A stretch of DNA of 64,000 nucleotides from Bog-473 sp963744225. Its GTDB lineage: Bacteria > Actinomycetota > Acidimicrobiia > Acidimicrobiales > RAAP-2. Location of the stretch: positions 248,001 to 312,000 of the forward strand of contig CAVUSV010000003.1 in the NCBI GenBank assembly GCA_963744225.1, read 5' to 3'. The notes beneath the pieces are model-generated. The model had not been told where the DNA came from. It ran no database searches and was given only the letters and a program-made list of their open reading frames with translations. This document shows, piece after piece, positions 34,954-44,510 of this stretch. Position numbers and translations under genes: made by a program. Numbering within the stretch: position 1 is the first letter of the stretch; the number at the start of each line of letters is the position of its first letter.

Positions 34954-36086
34954 GCGTCCAACGTCTTGGCCACCACGGTTTTGTCGTCGAACTCGGCCTC
35001 GGCCTTGCGCCGGCCAGCGGAGCCCATGCGGTGGCGGAGGGAGGGGTCGAGCACGAGCTCCTCGATTGCTGTCGCCAGGCGCTCTGGGTCGTGCAGAGGG
35101 ACGAGCAATCCGGACTGTCCGTGGGAGACCACTTGGCGGCAGCCCCTGACGTCCGTGGCGATCACCGGCAGGCCGCTGGCGGCCGCCTCCATCGCCGAAC
35201 GAGGGAAGCCCTCGCGGTAGGAGGGCAGCACGAAGAGGTCGAAACCAGCGTAGACGTGCTCCATGTCGTCCCTGCTTCCCGCGAAGACGATGCGCCCGCG
35301 GCGACCGGCGTCGGCCAGCTCTTCGGGCGGAATGGCGTCGGCCTTGTCGGGATCGGATCCCCCCACAACCACGAAGACGATGTTGGGGTGTGAGTGGCGC
35401 AGTCGCTCGGCCGCCGCAAAGAGCTCGTGGTATCCCTTCTGCCAGACCAGGCGCGCCACCGTTCCAACCACCACCGCGTCGGCGTCAACGCCGAGGTCCT
35501 CCCGAGCCTGTCGGCGAACCTGTTCGCTTCCTTCGGGACGGAAGCGCTGGAGGTCGACGCCGTTGCCGAGCAGCACCAGCTTGTGGCTCGGCACGCCCAG
35601 ACGGGACAGCACATGCAAGTCCTCGGCGTTCTGGACCAGTTCCGCTCCCGAACAGAGCGACGCCGCCCGTTCCAGGGCGTAGACCGCGGCCCTCCGCGAC
35701 ACCCGATCTTCCGGGCTGGCATAGAGGCCGTGCACTGTGTTGACCACGCCGGGCACGCCGGCAGCGCGGGCAGCCACCCGTCCGTAGAGGCCAGGTTTGG
35801 GGTTGTGGGTGTGGACGATGTCGGGCCTGAGCCGCCTGAAGAGCCGCCAGAGCTCGGCGAGCGCCATGACGTCCTGGCCGACGGCCATGGCCCGGGTTGC
35901 ATGTCGCAAAGGCTCGTGACGGATGCCCCACGATTCCAGTTGAGGTACGAACGGTCCCGGAGCCGACACTCCGATCACCTCCATGCCAGCCTCGGCAAAG
36001 GCCCGGAGCTGTGGGCCGAGGAGCAGCGCCAAGCTCATGTCGACTGTGGTGACGTGGACCAGCTTCTTCCCGACCAGCGTGCTCAA
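34881..36086 (-). CDS. Glycosyltransferase family 4 (GT-B)
   Basis: 401 residues, close to the PglA/WbpY-like group that elongates lipid-linked sugars: LVHVTTVDMSLALLLGPQLRA, PDIVHTHNPKPGLYGRVAARAAGVPGVVNTVHGLY, VVGTVARLVWQKGYHEL, VGGSDPDKADA and the E-x7-E stretch LPSYREGFPRSAMEAAASGLPVIATDVRGCRQ. The ATG overlaps the stop of the upstream GT4 gene (36083), so both are made together. The tail after YERVLAATPS is low-complexity and lies in the antisense overlap. Confidence 0.87.
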   Translation of the reverse strand: MSTLVGKKLVHVTTVDMSLALLLGPQLRAFAEAGMEVIGVSAPGPFVPQLESWGIRHEPLRHATRAMAVGQDVMALAELWRLFRRLRPDIVHTHNPKPGLYGRVAARAAGVPGVVNTVHGLYASPEDRVSRRAAVYALERAASLCSGAELVQNAEDLHVLSRLGVPSHKLVLLGNGVDLQRFRPEGSEQVRRQAREDLGVDADAVVVGTVARLVWQKGYHELFAAAERLRHSHPNIVFVVVGGSDPDKADAIPPEELADAGRRGRIVFAGSRDDMEHVYAGFDLFVLPSYREGFPRSAMEAAASGLPVIATDVRGCRQVVSHGQSGLLVPLHDPERLATAIEELVLDPSLRHRMGSAGRRKAEAEFDDKTVVAKTLDAYERVLAATPSTRRRTPSSAARPS

Positions 36087-37318
36087 CGCGCGCCGGCCAC
36101 TTGGAGGTAGATGTCGCCAATCGCCCGGTTGGCTTCGGCGATGTCGAACATCGAGCTCCGGACCTTGGCCCGCCGCCCCAGACGCTCCCGCAGTTCCGGA
36201 TCGGCCGCCAGCCGCTTCATGGCGTCCACCAGGAAGCCGACGTCACCCGGAGGCACGAGGAGGGCGTCGACTTCGCCCTCGAGGATCTGAGGCACGCCGC
36301 CGATAGAGCTAGCGACGATGGGCAACCCGACGCTCGTTGCTTCCATCAGCGCGACGGGCAGTCCTTCTTGGAGAGAGGCCAAGACGAAGGCGTCGGCGCC
36401 CGCCAACAGCTGCAGCACATCGTCGCGCTGGCCGAGGAACTGGAACCGGTCCCCGAGCGCCAGGTCGACGTGGCGCGCATGGAGGGCGGTGCTCAACGGG
36501 CCGCGTCCCACTGCGGCGAACCGGATCGGGAGCCCGCTATCCGCGATGGACCGGGCTGCCGTCAGCAACACTTCGTATCCCTTTTCGGGACGGAGGTTGG
36601 CCACGGTCATGAACAGGAGCTCACCCTCGTCCAGTCCGAGCTCGGACCGCACGACGGCCCGGAGCTCTGCCCGGCGGGCGATGAGTGAGTCCGAGCGGGA
36701 CAGATCGACACCGTGGACCACGGTCGTGGCTCGGCGCCGCAAGGGTGCCGGAAGCGCGTCGTAGGCCGCCTGTGAAACCGTCACCAGCTGTTCCCCACTT
36801 CTCATCGAGGCACGCAGCAACGCTCGATTCACGAACCTCTCGCGGTCCCACAAGCTGTGCTCGGTGTAGACGACGCCCGGTCGGGCGGGCCGGGGCAGGG
36901 AAGCCACCACCAGCTGTCCCAGAGCGGCTGCGTAGGGAAGGTGGAAGTGCACCACGTCGAAGTGCCCCTTCACCAGCAGCTGCCGGAGCGCCAACATCCA
37001 GCGCAGATCGGCGTTGTGGCCGGCATCAAGGGCATGCACCAGCGTTCCGCCGGCCCTGATCGCCGGTACCAGGGCGTCTTGGTGCCGGAGCACGTATGCC
37101 ACCTCGTAGTGGAACCGGCGTTGATCCCCCGCCGCCACCATGTCCACAAGCAGGCGTTCGGCCCCCCCGTAGCCGAGGCACTTGATCACTAGCAGCACTC
37201 GCAGGGGTCGGCCGGGCGTCTGGGTCGGCAACCCCTCTTCAACGCCCACGAGGCGATAGTACCGCCGGAGCCTTCCTGCCCTGCTCCTCAGCAGTTGGCG
37301 GGTGCGCGATACTGTCAC
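36083..37318 (-). CDS. Glycosyltransferase family 4 (GT-B)
   Basis: 411 residues: VLLVIKCLGYGGAERLLVDMV (acceptor loop with GGAE), FDVVHFHLPYAAALGQLV, VVYTEHSLWDRERF, FMTVANLRPEKGYEVLLTAA, FAAVGRGPLSTAL, then LASLQEGLPVALMEATSVGLPIVASSIGGVPQIL as donor-binding E-x7-E. First gene of a two-gene minus operon, divergent from the ABC transporter genes; the 58-base gap before the permease start must hold promoters for both. Confidence 0.87.
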   Translation of the reverse strand: MTVSRTRQLLRSRAGRLRRYYRLVGVEEGLPTQTPGRPLRVLLVIKCLGYGGAERLLVDMVAAGDQRRFHYEVAYVLRHQDALVPAIRAGGTLVHALDAGHNADLRWMLALRQLLVKGHFDVVHFHLPYAAALGQLVVASLPRPARPGVVYTEHSLWDRERFVNRALLRASMRSGEQLVTVSQAAYDALPAPLRRRATTVVHGVDLSRSDSLIARRAELRAVVRSELGLDEGELLFMTVANLRPEKGYEVLLTAARSIADSGLPIRFAAVGRGPLSTALHARHVDLALGDRFQFLGQRDDVLQLLAGADAFVLASLQEGLPVALMEATSVGLPIVASSIGGVPQILEGEVDALLVPPGDVGFLVDAMKRLAADPELRERLGRRAKVRSSMFDIAEANRAIGDIYLQVAGAR

Positions 37319-37376
37319 ATCTCAGGTCGGTGTCAATGAGGGCCTGCGTTGGCGGGCGGAGAGGTGACGGATTTCG

Positions 37377-38285
37377 ATGACCTTGCCGACTCCCTCGGAG
37401 GGGGGGGTACCTTCGGCCGCGGGCAACATCGGGGCGAATAAGGGCGTGTCGGTGCCGAGGGAGCCACCGAGCGACCTGATCTATCATCACCAAGCTCGGC
37501 TGGGAGCGTCACTCCGCGACCTGTGGGCGAGCCGCGACATCATCTTCACCTTGGCCGAGCGGGACATCCGGGCCCAGTACAAGCAGGCCACCCTGGGGCT
37601 GCTCTGGGCCCTGCTCTTCCCGCTGGCGATGCTGGGCATCTTCACCATCATCTTCTCCCGAACGTCGTCGAACGGGATCCCCGGGGTCCCGTACCCGATC
37701 TTCGCCTACATCGGAATCCTGTGCTGGACGTTCTTCTCCCAGAGCTTGGGGACCGGTGGCAACGCGCTCCTCGTCAACCACGACCTCATGAGCAAGACCC
37801 AGTTCCCTCGGGAGTGCTTTCCTCTCGAGTCCATCCTGGTGACGGCGGTGAACTCGGTCCTCGCGTGGATTCCCCTAGTGCTGCTCTTCTTCTTGTATCG
37901 CTTCGTCCCGTATCCCACGACCGTCTGGGTGCCACTGCTGATTCTGATCGAGTTGGGCTTCACCATCGGTCTGACCGTCATGATGTCCGCATTGATCATC
38001 CAGATGCGCGACCTCGCCCAGGTGCTTCCCATCATCATCATGTTGGGGCTGTTCGCCACCCCGGTGATCTGGCAGTTCAATCGAGTGCCGCAGAAGTGGC
38101 AGCTCGTCTACGGGTTCTTCAGCCCGCTGGGGCCCGTGATCGACGGCATCCGCCGCACCATGCTCCTCGGTCTCAATCCCGTCCCCGGGCCTCTCATTGC
38201 GGCCATCGCCGGCACCATCGTCTACCTGGCACTGGGCTATCGACTCTTCAAGCAGTTCGAGGTGAACTTTGCCGACATTGCCTAG
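37377..38285 (+). CDS. ABC-2 type polysaccharide export permease (Wzm-like)
   Basis: Membrane half of an exporter that carries a finished lipid-linked glycan across the membrane. 302 residues: a cytosolic N-terminus, ASRDIIFTLAERDIRAQYKQATLGLLWALLFPLAML (the coupling helix region typical of Wzm/TagG), five or six spans and LGPVIDGIRRTMLLG. The ATG follows GGAGAGGTGACG at a long distance; GTG 37446 is an alternative. Its end overlaps the ATPase gene by 17 bases, the usual exporter pair. Confidence 0.88.
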   Translation: MTLPTPSEGGVPSAAGNIGANKGVSVPREPPSDLIYHHQARLGASLRDLWASRDIIFTLAERDIRAQYKQATLGLLWALLFPLAMLGIFTIIFSRTSSNGIPGVPYPIFAYIGILCWTFFSQSLGTGGNALLVNHDLMSKTQFPRECFPLESILVTAVNSVLAWIPLVLLFFLYRFVPYPTTVWVPLLILIELGFTIGLTVMMSALIIQMRDLAQVLPIIIMLGLFATPVIWQFNRVPQKWQLVYGFFSPLGPVIDGIRRTMLLGLNPVPGPLIAAIAGTIVYLALGYRLFKQFEVNFADIA

Positions 38286-39462
38286 CGGGTCCATCCGCGT
38301 CGAGCACGTGTGGAAGAAGTTCCGCGCTGACCGCACCGCGCCGCTCTTCTACGACCAGCTCCTCCGCATGCGCCGCACGCTCACCAAGGGAACGCGCAGG
38401 GACTACCGCTGGGTGCTCAAGGACATCAACGTCAGCGTGGAACCCGGCGGGACCTTGGGGCTCATCGGCATCAACGGCTCCGGCAAGACCACACTCCTCA
38501 AGATCATCAGCAAGGTCACGTACCAGTCGGCCGGCATGTGCCAGGTGCAGGGCCGCCTGGGTGCGCTCCTCAGCGTGACCAGCGGCATTCATCCCGACCT
38601 CACGGGACGCGAGAACGTCTTCCTCTACGGCGCGGTACTCGGCATGCGCCGCAAGAACACGCACGAGCGATTCGATCAGATCGTCGAATTCGCGGGCCTC
38701 GCCGACGCGATCGACCGCCAGGTCAAGTTCTTCTCCCTCGGCATGCAGATGCGGCTGGGCTTCTCCATCGCTGCCTTCCTGGAACCCGACATCCTTCTCG
38801 TCGATGAGGTGCTGGCGGTGGGCGATGCCAATTTCCAGCAGAAGTGCATCCAGCGGATTGAGGAGGTTGTTCGCCAGGGAACCACGCTGGTCTACGTCTC
38901 GCACGATCTCACCTCAGTCGAAGCCACCTGTCAACAGGCGCTGTGGTTGGCCGACGCTGAAGTGAGGGCTGCGGGTCCCACCAGAGAAGTGGCCGCCCTC
39001 TACCGCTCATCCATTCAGGAGGATGCGTCGGTAGCCACCTCCAACGACGGTGTCGTCCAAGTGTTGAAGTCGTCCATCTCCGGCCCAGACGGGGGACCAG
39101 TGCTCTCGCTGGAGGACGCCGAAGTCCGCATGACCCTCAATTCGCCCGAGTCGGTCGAGGCCGATCTCTTCGTCGGCATCTCGCTGGGAACGGCGTTTCC
39201 CCTCTTCATCACGAAGTACCACGGCTTGTTTCCCTCCGGCGATTTCGAAGTGAGATGCCGATTGCACAACATCCCACTTCCCAGGAGCCACTATTCCGTG
39301 TGGACTGCGATGACGAGCTTCGGCAAATGGGCCGACAGCCCCTTGCTCCCATGGAAGCCCGTTGCGTCCTTCGATGCCTTCGGGCCGGAAATCCTCGAGC
39401 CGCCGGAAGGGGTCATGGTGGCGGCTCAACTACACGTGGGCACCACCTGGGAGATTGACTGA
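38269..39462 (+). CDS. ABC transporter ATPase with C-terminal glycan-binding-type domain (Wzt-like)
   Basis: Energises the Wzm permease. 397 residues. Walker A is GINGSGKTT (67-75), the Q-loop region RLGALLSVTSGIHPDLTGREN is characteristic of O-antigen/teichoic acid exporters, the signature is FFSLGMQMRLGFS, Walker B ILLVDEVLAVGD and the switch VSHD. Residues from about 240 on (VLSLEDAEVRMTLNSPES ... VAAQLHVGTTWEID) form a beta-rich C-terminal domain like Wzt-C, which in known systems recognises a terminal modification such as methylation. A TTG start inside the permease gene is assumed. Methyltransferases at 43902, 57261 and 58837 could make the signal. Confidence 0.88.
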   Translation: MPTLPSGSIRVEHVWKKFRADRTAPLFYDQLLRMRRTLTKGTRRDYRWVLKDINVSVEPGGTLGLIGINGSGKTTLLKIISKVTYQSAGMCQVQGRLGALLSVTSGIHPDLTGRENVFLYGAVLGMRRKNTHERFDQIVEFAGLADAIDRQVKFFSLGMQMRLGFSIAAFLEPDILLVDEVLAVGDANFQQKCIQRIEEVVRQGTTLVYVSHDLTSVEATCQQALWLADAEVRAAGPTREVAALYRSSIQEDASVATSNDGVVQVLKSSISGPDGGPVLSLEDAEVRMTLNSPESVEADLFVGISLGTAFPLFITKYHGLFPSGDFEVRCRLHNIPLPRSHYSVWTAMTSFGKWADSPLLPWKPVASFDAFGPEILEPPEGVMVAAQLHVGTTWEID

Positions 39463-39643
39463 CGGCCTCGGTGTCACCACCTGCAGTCGGGACGCGATCC
39501 CGAACATCAAGGAAGCCCATTCGCCATTGCTCTCTGCGTCGGTAGGCCATAAAACATTTTCGATGATGTGATCGGTACCGGGGGAAGGGCAAATTCCGCC
39601 GACGCGGACCGATCAGCTCACATTGCAGACTGAAGAGGTTGGG

Positions 39644-40513
39644 CTAAGGAAAGAACGCGTGGTGTTTCACTGATCCGGCCAGTCGTCCGGTCCGTATGCC
39701 GAACGTCCGCACCCACTGACGCCGCCGGGAGGGTCTGACCAGACCGGGGCTGGCGCCGACCAACCAGACCCACGCCTTGGCGGCTCCACGAAGGTCGCGC
39801 CGCATGCCCTCTGCGCGGTAATGCCTGAACAGCAGCGCAGCGCACCATCCATAGGCCCAGGCCGCGTGGAACGTCGGCTTGCCGGCGGCGTGCTCGCGTT
39901 TCGCCACCGCTGCCGCGGGGGTCACGGCGAACTGGAAGCCGGCCAGTTGCAGTCGCCAAGACAGGTCGGTGTCTTCTGACGGAGGAATGGTCTCGCAGAA
40001 GCCGTGGACCGCTTCGAAGGCATCCCTGCGGACGCCCAGGTTCGCTCCGAGAGCGAAAGGGAGGAATCCCATCTGCCGGGTGGCTGCGGGCGTCGGATCC
40101 GACGTCGGGCCGCCGTTGAGGGAGCTGAAGTCGAACACCCCGGCAACCAGGTCGGAGTCGGCCAGGGCCGCCACCATGGCCGCAAGCCATCCCGGCAGCA
40201 CGACGTCATCGGCGTCACAAAAGGCCAGCATCCGGCCGCGGGCCGATTGGACGCCGATGTTGCGGGCCGCTCCCGCTCCTGGACGAGCCGAGGCGTCCAC
40301 CACACGGATGCGCGGGTCGCGCTCGGACCACCGCTCCACACACGAACGAGTCCCGTCGTCGGAGCCGTTGTCGGCCACCACGACTTCCCAGTCGCCCGGC
40401 ACTTCTTGGGCCGACAGGGCCTGAAGTTGCTGCTCGATCCACGGCATGCCGTTCCGTACCGGCACCACCACGCTGATCAGCGGACGATCGCTCACATCAT
40501 GCTCGTCGGCCAC
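39644..40513 (-). CDS. Glycosyltransferase family 2 (GT-A)
   Basis: 289 residues: ISVVVPVRNGMPWIEQQLQAL, WEVVVADNGSDDGTRS, ARPGAGAARNIGVQSARG and LAFCDADDVVLPGWL with the metal-binding DAD; PPSEDTDLSWRLQLAGF carries the catalytic-base ED. No membrane span. It stands on the minus strand between plus-strand genes, divergent from the next GT2, with a 49-base gap for both promoters. The 180 bases downstream to the ABC ATPase hold nothing recognised. Confidence 0.87.
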   Translation of the reverse strand: MADEHDVSDRPLISVVVPVRNGMPWIEQQLQALSAQEVPGDWEVVVADNGSDDGTRSCVERWSERDPRIRVVDASARPGAGAARNIGVQSARGRMLAFCDADDVVLPGWLAAMVAALADSDLVAGVFDFSSLNGGPTSDPTPAATRQMGFLPFALGANLGVRRDAFEAVHGFCETIPPSEDTDLSWRLQLAGFQFAVTPAAAVAKREHAAGKPTFHAAWAYGWCAALLFRHYRAEGMRRDLRGAAKAWVWLVGASPGLVRPSRRRQWVRTFGIRTGRLAGSVKHHAFFP

Positions 40514-40561
40514 GCTGAAGTCCTCAACCTCCCGTTGTTAGCCTATCGACGTGGGGGAGAC

Positions 40562-41563
40562 GTGAGGAGCCAGCGGGGTCAGTCGGACGGGGCCGGTGCA
40601 GAGTCGCCGCCAGCACCGGCATCAGTTTCGGCGGTGGTGCTCACTCATCGGAGACCGCGACTCGCTACGGAGGTGGTGCGCTCACTCATCGAGCGAGAAG
40701 GTCTCCGCCCCGACCGTGTCGTGGTGGTGGTCAACGGACGCGGCGGGCTCGACGATGCCGCGCTAGAGGCCAGAGTCCGAATGATCCGGTTGCCCCGCAA
40801 TCTCGGGCCGGCCGGCGGATTCGGTGCCGGGATGGAGGCGGCCTTCGCCGACCCTTCCGTGTACTGGGCGTACCTGTGTGAGGACGACGTGGGGCTCTTC
40901 TCGCTTCCCAGCCCGAGGCTGGCCGACGTTGTGGGCCGGGCCGAGGCTCACGCTCGATTGCCTGGTAGCCCGGTCGGAGCGGTGGTGGCCTACGGGCGAC
41001 GGTTCGTGGGGCGGGGATCCCACACCGTCAACCTGGTGCCTCCCGCCGGGAGCTTTCTCGAGCTAGTCCCGGTCGATGTGGCCAGTTGGGGGGCAACGCT
41101 GCTGGCGCGACCGGTCTTTGATGTCGGGATCGTCCCCGACCCGGAGTGGTTCTTCGGCCTCGAAGACTTCGACTTCTTCTGCCGGGTCCGGCAAGGAGGT
41201 TTCGCTGTGCTCGTCGACGCCGTGTCGGCTCGGGCCGTGGCCGGCCAACAGACATCGGCCGGCCGGGCCGCGGCTCTTGGACCGCATCGCCCGACCGACG
41301 AACGCGAAACATGGCGGTCGTACTACCACGCCCGTAACTCGATCCTCCTGGCGCGGCGACACGGGCGCCCCTCCTGGTATGTGTGGCACCTCGCGTACTC
41401 CGTGCGGCATCTGGAAAAGGCAACAGGGCGTGACGAGCGCAAGGCGATCCTCCATGGCCTCTGGGACGGCGCTCTGGGCAGGTTCGGTGAGAGGGCGGAA
41501 TACTGCCGGAGCGAGGGCGAGTTCGCCGAGGCGAACAATGATCCGCATATTCCACACTCTTGA
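40562..41563 (+). CDS. Glycosyltransferase family 2 (galactofuranosyl/rhamnosyl-type)
   Basis: 333 residues, the same type as the protein at 20004-20891: VSAVVLTHRRPRLATEVVRSL, VVVVVNGRGGLDD, LPRNLGPAGGFGAGMEAAF, YLCEDDVGLF (metal site), WFFGLEDFDFFCRVRQGG, then YYHARNSILLARRHG and LWDGALGRFGERAEYC near the end. The shared C-terminal GLYDGAFGRLG / GLWDGALGRFG motif links the two proteins. GTG 40562 begins a plausible short N-terminus; the frame is open upstream but without conservation. Confidence 0.85.
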   Translation: MRSQRGQSDGAGAESPPAPASVSAVVLTHRRPRLATEVVRSLIEREGLRPDRVVVVVNGRGGLDDAALEARVRMIRLPRNLGPAGGFGAGMEAAFADPSVYWAYLCEDDVGLFSLPSPRLADVVGRAEAHARLPGSPVGAVVAYGRRFVGRGSHTVNLVPPAGSFLELVPVDVASWGATLLARPVFDVGIVPDPEWFFGLEDFDFFCRVRQGGFAVLVDAVSARAVAGQQTSAGRAAALGPHRPTDERETWRSYYHARNSILLARRHGRPSWYVWHLAYSVRHLEKATGRDERKAILHGLWDGALGRFGERAEYCRSEGEFAEANNDPHIPHS

Positions 41564-41733
41564 TGCCTGAGGCTTCGCGGCGACACGCGTGTCGTGTGCT
41601 TGACGGGCACCGTGCGACCGCGCATGATCTGCTGGTGCGGGAGAGGAGAAGCGACGCTCAACCGCTCTCACCTCCCCGGCGGTCGGCAGCAGATGTCGCC
41701 CACCCGGTCCATCGAAGAGTGGTCTGACCCGGC

Positions 41734-43701
41734 GTGTGCGGGATCGCCGGCATTCTCGACCCGGCTGCTTCGACCAGCGCCGACCGTCTGGGCGCCCTGG
41801 CCTCGACCATGGCTTCCTCATTGAGGCATCGTGGGCCGGATGACAGCGGCGTCTGGGTCGACCCCGACGCCGGAGTGGCGCTCGGTTACCGGCGCCTGGC
41901 CGTCATCGATCTCGGCCCGGGCGGAGCGCAGCCCATGGTCTCCTTCGACGGCCGGTGGGTGGTGGCCTACAACGGGGAGGTCTACAACCATCGCGAGCTC
42001 CGGCATCGATTGGAACGTGCCGGGACGCAGTTCCGCGGTGGGTCCGACACGGAAGTGTTGGTGGCGGCTGTCGAGCGCTGGGGCGTCGATCGGGCGCTCG
42101 ATGCCTGCGAGGGGATGTTTGCCGCAGCCCTATGGGACAGGCAGCGCCGCGAGCTCCACCTGTTGCGAGACCGCTTCGGTGAGAAGCCGCTCTACTACGG
42201 CTGGATTGGCAAGGCGTTCGCATTCGGGTCCGAGCTGAAGGCGTTATGCACGCTGCCAGGTTTCGCGGCCGAGCTTGATCGAAGCTCCGTGACAAGCTTC
42301 CTTCGCTTCAATTGCATCCCTGCCCCGGACACCATCTGGCGCGGAGTCCGCAAACTGCAGCCCGGCCATCTCGTCACGTTGACCGAGGCACCGTCCCCAG
42401 GCGTGCTCCCGGAACAACGCTGCTACTGGTCCGCAGCGGACGCGGTGGCACGGGCACGCCAGCATCCGTTGGCCGTCTCGGACTCAGAGATGACGGACCA
42501 GCTTGAGGACACGTTGTCGCAGGCGGTGGCCGCGAGGATGGTGGCTGACGTCCCGGTGGGGGCGTTCCTCTCGGGGGGAATCGATTCGAGCACCATCGTT
42601 GCGCTCATGCAACAGCACGCCTCGCGGCCGGTGCGCACCTTTACAGTCGGGTTCGCCGATCGTTCGTTCGACGAGTCGTCCGAGGCGGCCGCGGTCGCCG
42701 CGCACCTCGGGACGGACCATACAGCCGTCCACGTCGGCGATGCCGAGGCGACCGAGGTCATCGCCGAGCTTCCGGACATATGGGACGAGCCTTTCTCCGA
42801 CGTTTCCCAGATCCCCACCTACCTGGTCAGCCGGGTGGCGCGCCGGGAGGTCACCGTGTCGTTGTCCGGGGATGGGGGGGACGAACTCTTTGCTGGCTAC
42901 AACCGGCACGCCTGGCTCGACCGAGTGTGGGGGACAGTCGCCGACGTGCCGGCCGGGGCCCGCCGGACCGCCGGCTCAGCCCTGGGGCGCATCCCACCCG
43001 GGTTTGTCGAAAGAGCCGCCCGCGCGACGAGCCTCCTTCCGGCCGGTTGGCAGGTGCGAAACCCGTCGAACAAGATGGTCAAGCTGGCCCGCGTTCTCGC
43101 CGCGTCGGACCCCGAGGACGCCTACAGGGCACTGACCACACACTGGGCCGATGCCAACTCGTTGGTGCTCGGGAACGACCATCGGGAGACACCTGAGGAC
43201 CGGAACGGGTCACCCGTCTCAGGGGCTGGCATCACGGAGCAGATGCTGTGGTCAGACCTGGTGGGCTTCCTGCCCAACGACATCCTGGTCAAGCTCGATC
43301 GCGCGGCCATGGCGGTATCCCTCGAGACCCGGGTCCCATTCCTCGACCGACGGATGCTCGACCTCGCCTGGAGGCTGCCCCTCGACGCCAAGCTGCGGGG
43401 AGGCCAGACCAAGTGGTTGTTGCGTCAAGTGCTCGAACGCCACGTGCCGTCAGCGCTGGTCGCACGGCCAAAGATGGGTTTCGGCCTGCCCATTGGACCG
43501 TGGCTGCGTGATGAGCTCGCACCTTGGGCCGAGCACCTTCTCGACGAACGACGTCTGCGTGCCCAGGGGCTTTTGGACCCGCTCCCCATTCGCCGGGCTT
43601 GGGAACTCCACCGCTCGGGACGACGGGACCTCGGCTACGAACTTTGGGACGTGCTGGTCCTCCAATCGTGGATCGACCGGTGGAAGCCATGCCTCAGCTA
43701 G
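41734..43701 (+). CDS. asnB: Glutamine-hydrolysing asparagine synthase family amidotransferase
   Basis: 655 residues in two domains. The class II glutaminase begins directly with MCGIAGIL, so Cys2 is the nucleophile after Met removal, followed by LRHRGPDDSG and YNGEVYNHRELR. The synthetase domain has the PP-loop FLSGGIDSSTIVAL, SGDGGDELFAGY and LVGFLPNDILVKLDRAAMA. GTG start fixed by Cys2. In polysaccharide loci such enzymes often amidate uronic acids rather than make asparagine; the sugar dehydrogenase at 25186 supports that here, but general asparagine synthesis cannot be excluded. Confidence 0.9.
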   Translation: MCGIAGILDPAASTSADRLGALASTMASSLRHRGPDDSGVWVDPDAGVALGYRRLAVIDLGPGGAQPMVSFDGRWVVAYNGEVYNHRELRHRLERAGTQFRGGSDTEVLVAAVERWGVDRALDACEGMFAAALWDRQRRELHLLRDRFGEKPLYYGWIGKAFAFGSELKALCTLPGFAAELDRSSVTSFLRFNCIPAPDTIWRGVRKLQPGHLVTLTEAPSPGVLPEQRCYWSAADAVARARQHPLAVSDSEMTDQLEDTLSQAVAARMVADVPVGAFLSGGIDSSTIVALMQQHASRPVRTFTVGFADRSFDESSEAAAVAAHLGTDHTAVHVGDAEATEVIAELPDIWDEPFSDVSQIPTYLVSRVARREVTVSLSGDGGDELFAGYNRHAWLDRVWGTVADVPAGARRTAGSALGRIPPGFVERAARATSLLPAGWQVRNPSNKMVKLARVLAASDPEDAYRALTTHWADANSLVLGNDHRETPEDRNGSPVSGAGITEQMLWSDLVGFLPNDILVKLDRAAMAVSLETRVPFLDRRMLDLAWRLPLDAKLRGGQTKWLLRQVLERHVPSALVARPKMGFGLPIGPWLRDELAPWAEHLLDERRLRAQGLLDPLPIRRAWELHRSGRRDLGYELWDVLVLQSWIDRWKPCLS

Positions 43702-43901
43702 CGGACTGGGTCACGCCACCAGCCCAAGCTCTCACGACTATCTCCAGCCAGGCCTGCTGATCTCGGATGCCCTCGTCCGCCTGGGCGTAGGGCACCGATC
43801 CGACCTTCAGTCAAAACTCCATACAATCCTTCAGTCTGAGCAGCACTACGGCTGCGCAACCGTGTACACCATTCGGCAGGGCATGCAGTGAAACAGCACT
43901 C

Positions 43902-44510
43902 CTAACGGTCATTCGACCCCAATTGCCAAACGACATGAAGACGGCGGTCGAACAGCCATGAGAGCGGGCCGGGGTACAGGTGTAGATCGGTCTTCACGTT
44001 CCTGATGGTGAGATCGGCGCTGTCGAATGCGTCTTTCCATTGGCCCAAGGTCAGGTAGTTATAGGGCAGCGCCACCCCGAAGCTGGCATTGCCGACCCAG
44101 TCCATCACTCGCAATGTTGGGACGGCCATGAAGCCGTCGGCCAGATGATCTTTGATGATCACGCAATCTGACGTCACCCGCGCGGCTTCGGCTAACAGTA
44201 CGGCAGGATCTTTGGTGTGGTGCAACACGTCGACGAGGGTGACAGCAGTGAACGCGTCATCGGCATACGGGATTGTGATTCCGTCGAATTCGCCAACGGG
44301 GATCTTTGTTGCCGTTCGCTTCAGGACATCAATGCCCATAATCTCTACGTCAGGTCGACTCTCCATGATGGCGGCAGACACGGAGCCATCGCCCGAGCCC
44401 ACATCCAAGACTCGAGCACCTGACGGCAGACAGGAGGCCACTTGTCCTGCCAGCGTCACGACACGCCGATTCCACACCATGCGACCATGCGCGGCGCGGA
44501 CCAGGCTCAC
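43902..44510 (-). CDS. Class I SAM-dependent methyltransferase
   Basis: 202 residues. SAM-binding motif I is ARVLDVGSGDGSVSAAI, motif II ends IMGIDVLKR, and the post-motif ITIPYADDAFTAVTLVDVLHHTKDPAVLL is typical of Methyltransf_11. GTG start overlaps the stop of the upstream membrane glycosyltransferase, so both are co-translated. It probably methylates a sugar or lipid-linked intermediate of the surface glycan. Confidence 0.83.
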   Translation of the reverse strand: MSLVRAAHGRMVWNRRVVTLAGQVASCLPSGARVLDVGSGDGSVSAAIMESRPDVEIMGIDVLKRTATKIPVGEFDGITIPYADDAFTAVTLVDVLHHTKDPAVLLAEAARVTSDCVIIKDHLADGFMAVPTLRVMDWVGNASFGVALPYNYLTLGQWKDAFDSADLTIRNVKTDLHLYPGPLSWLFDRRLHVVWQLGSNDR

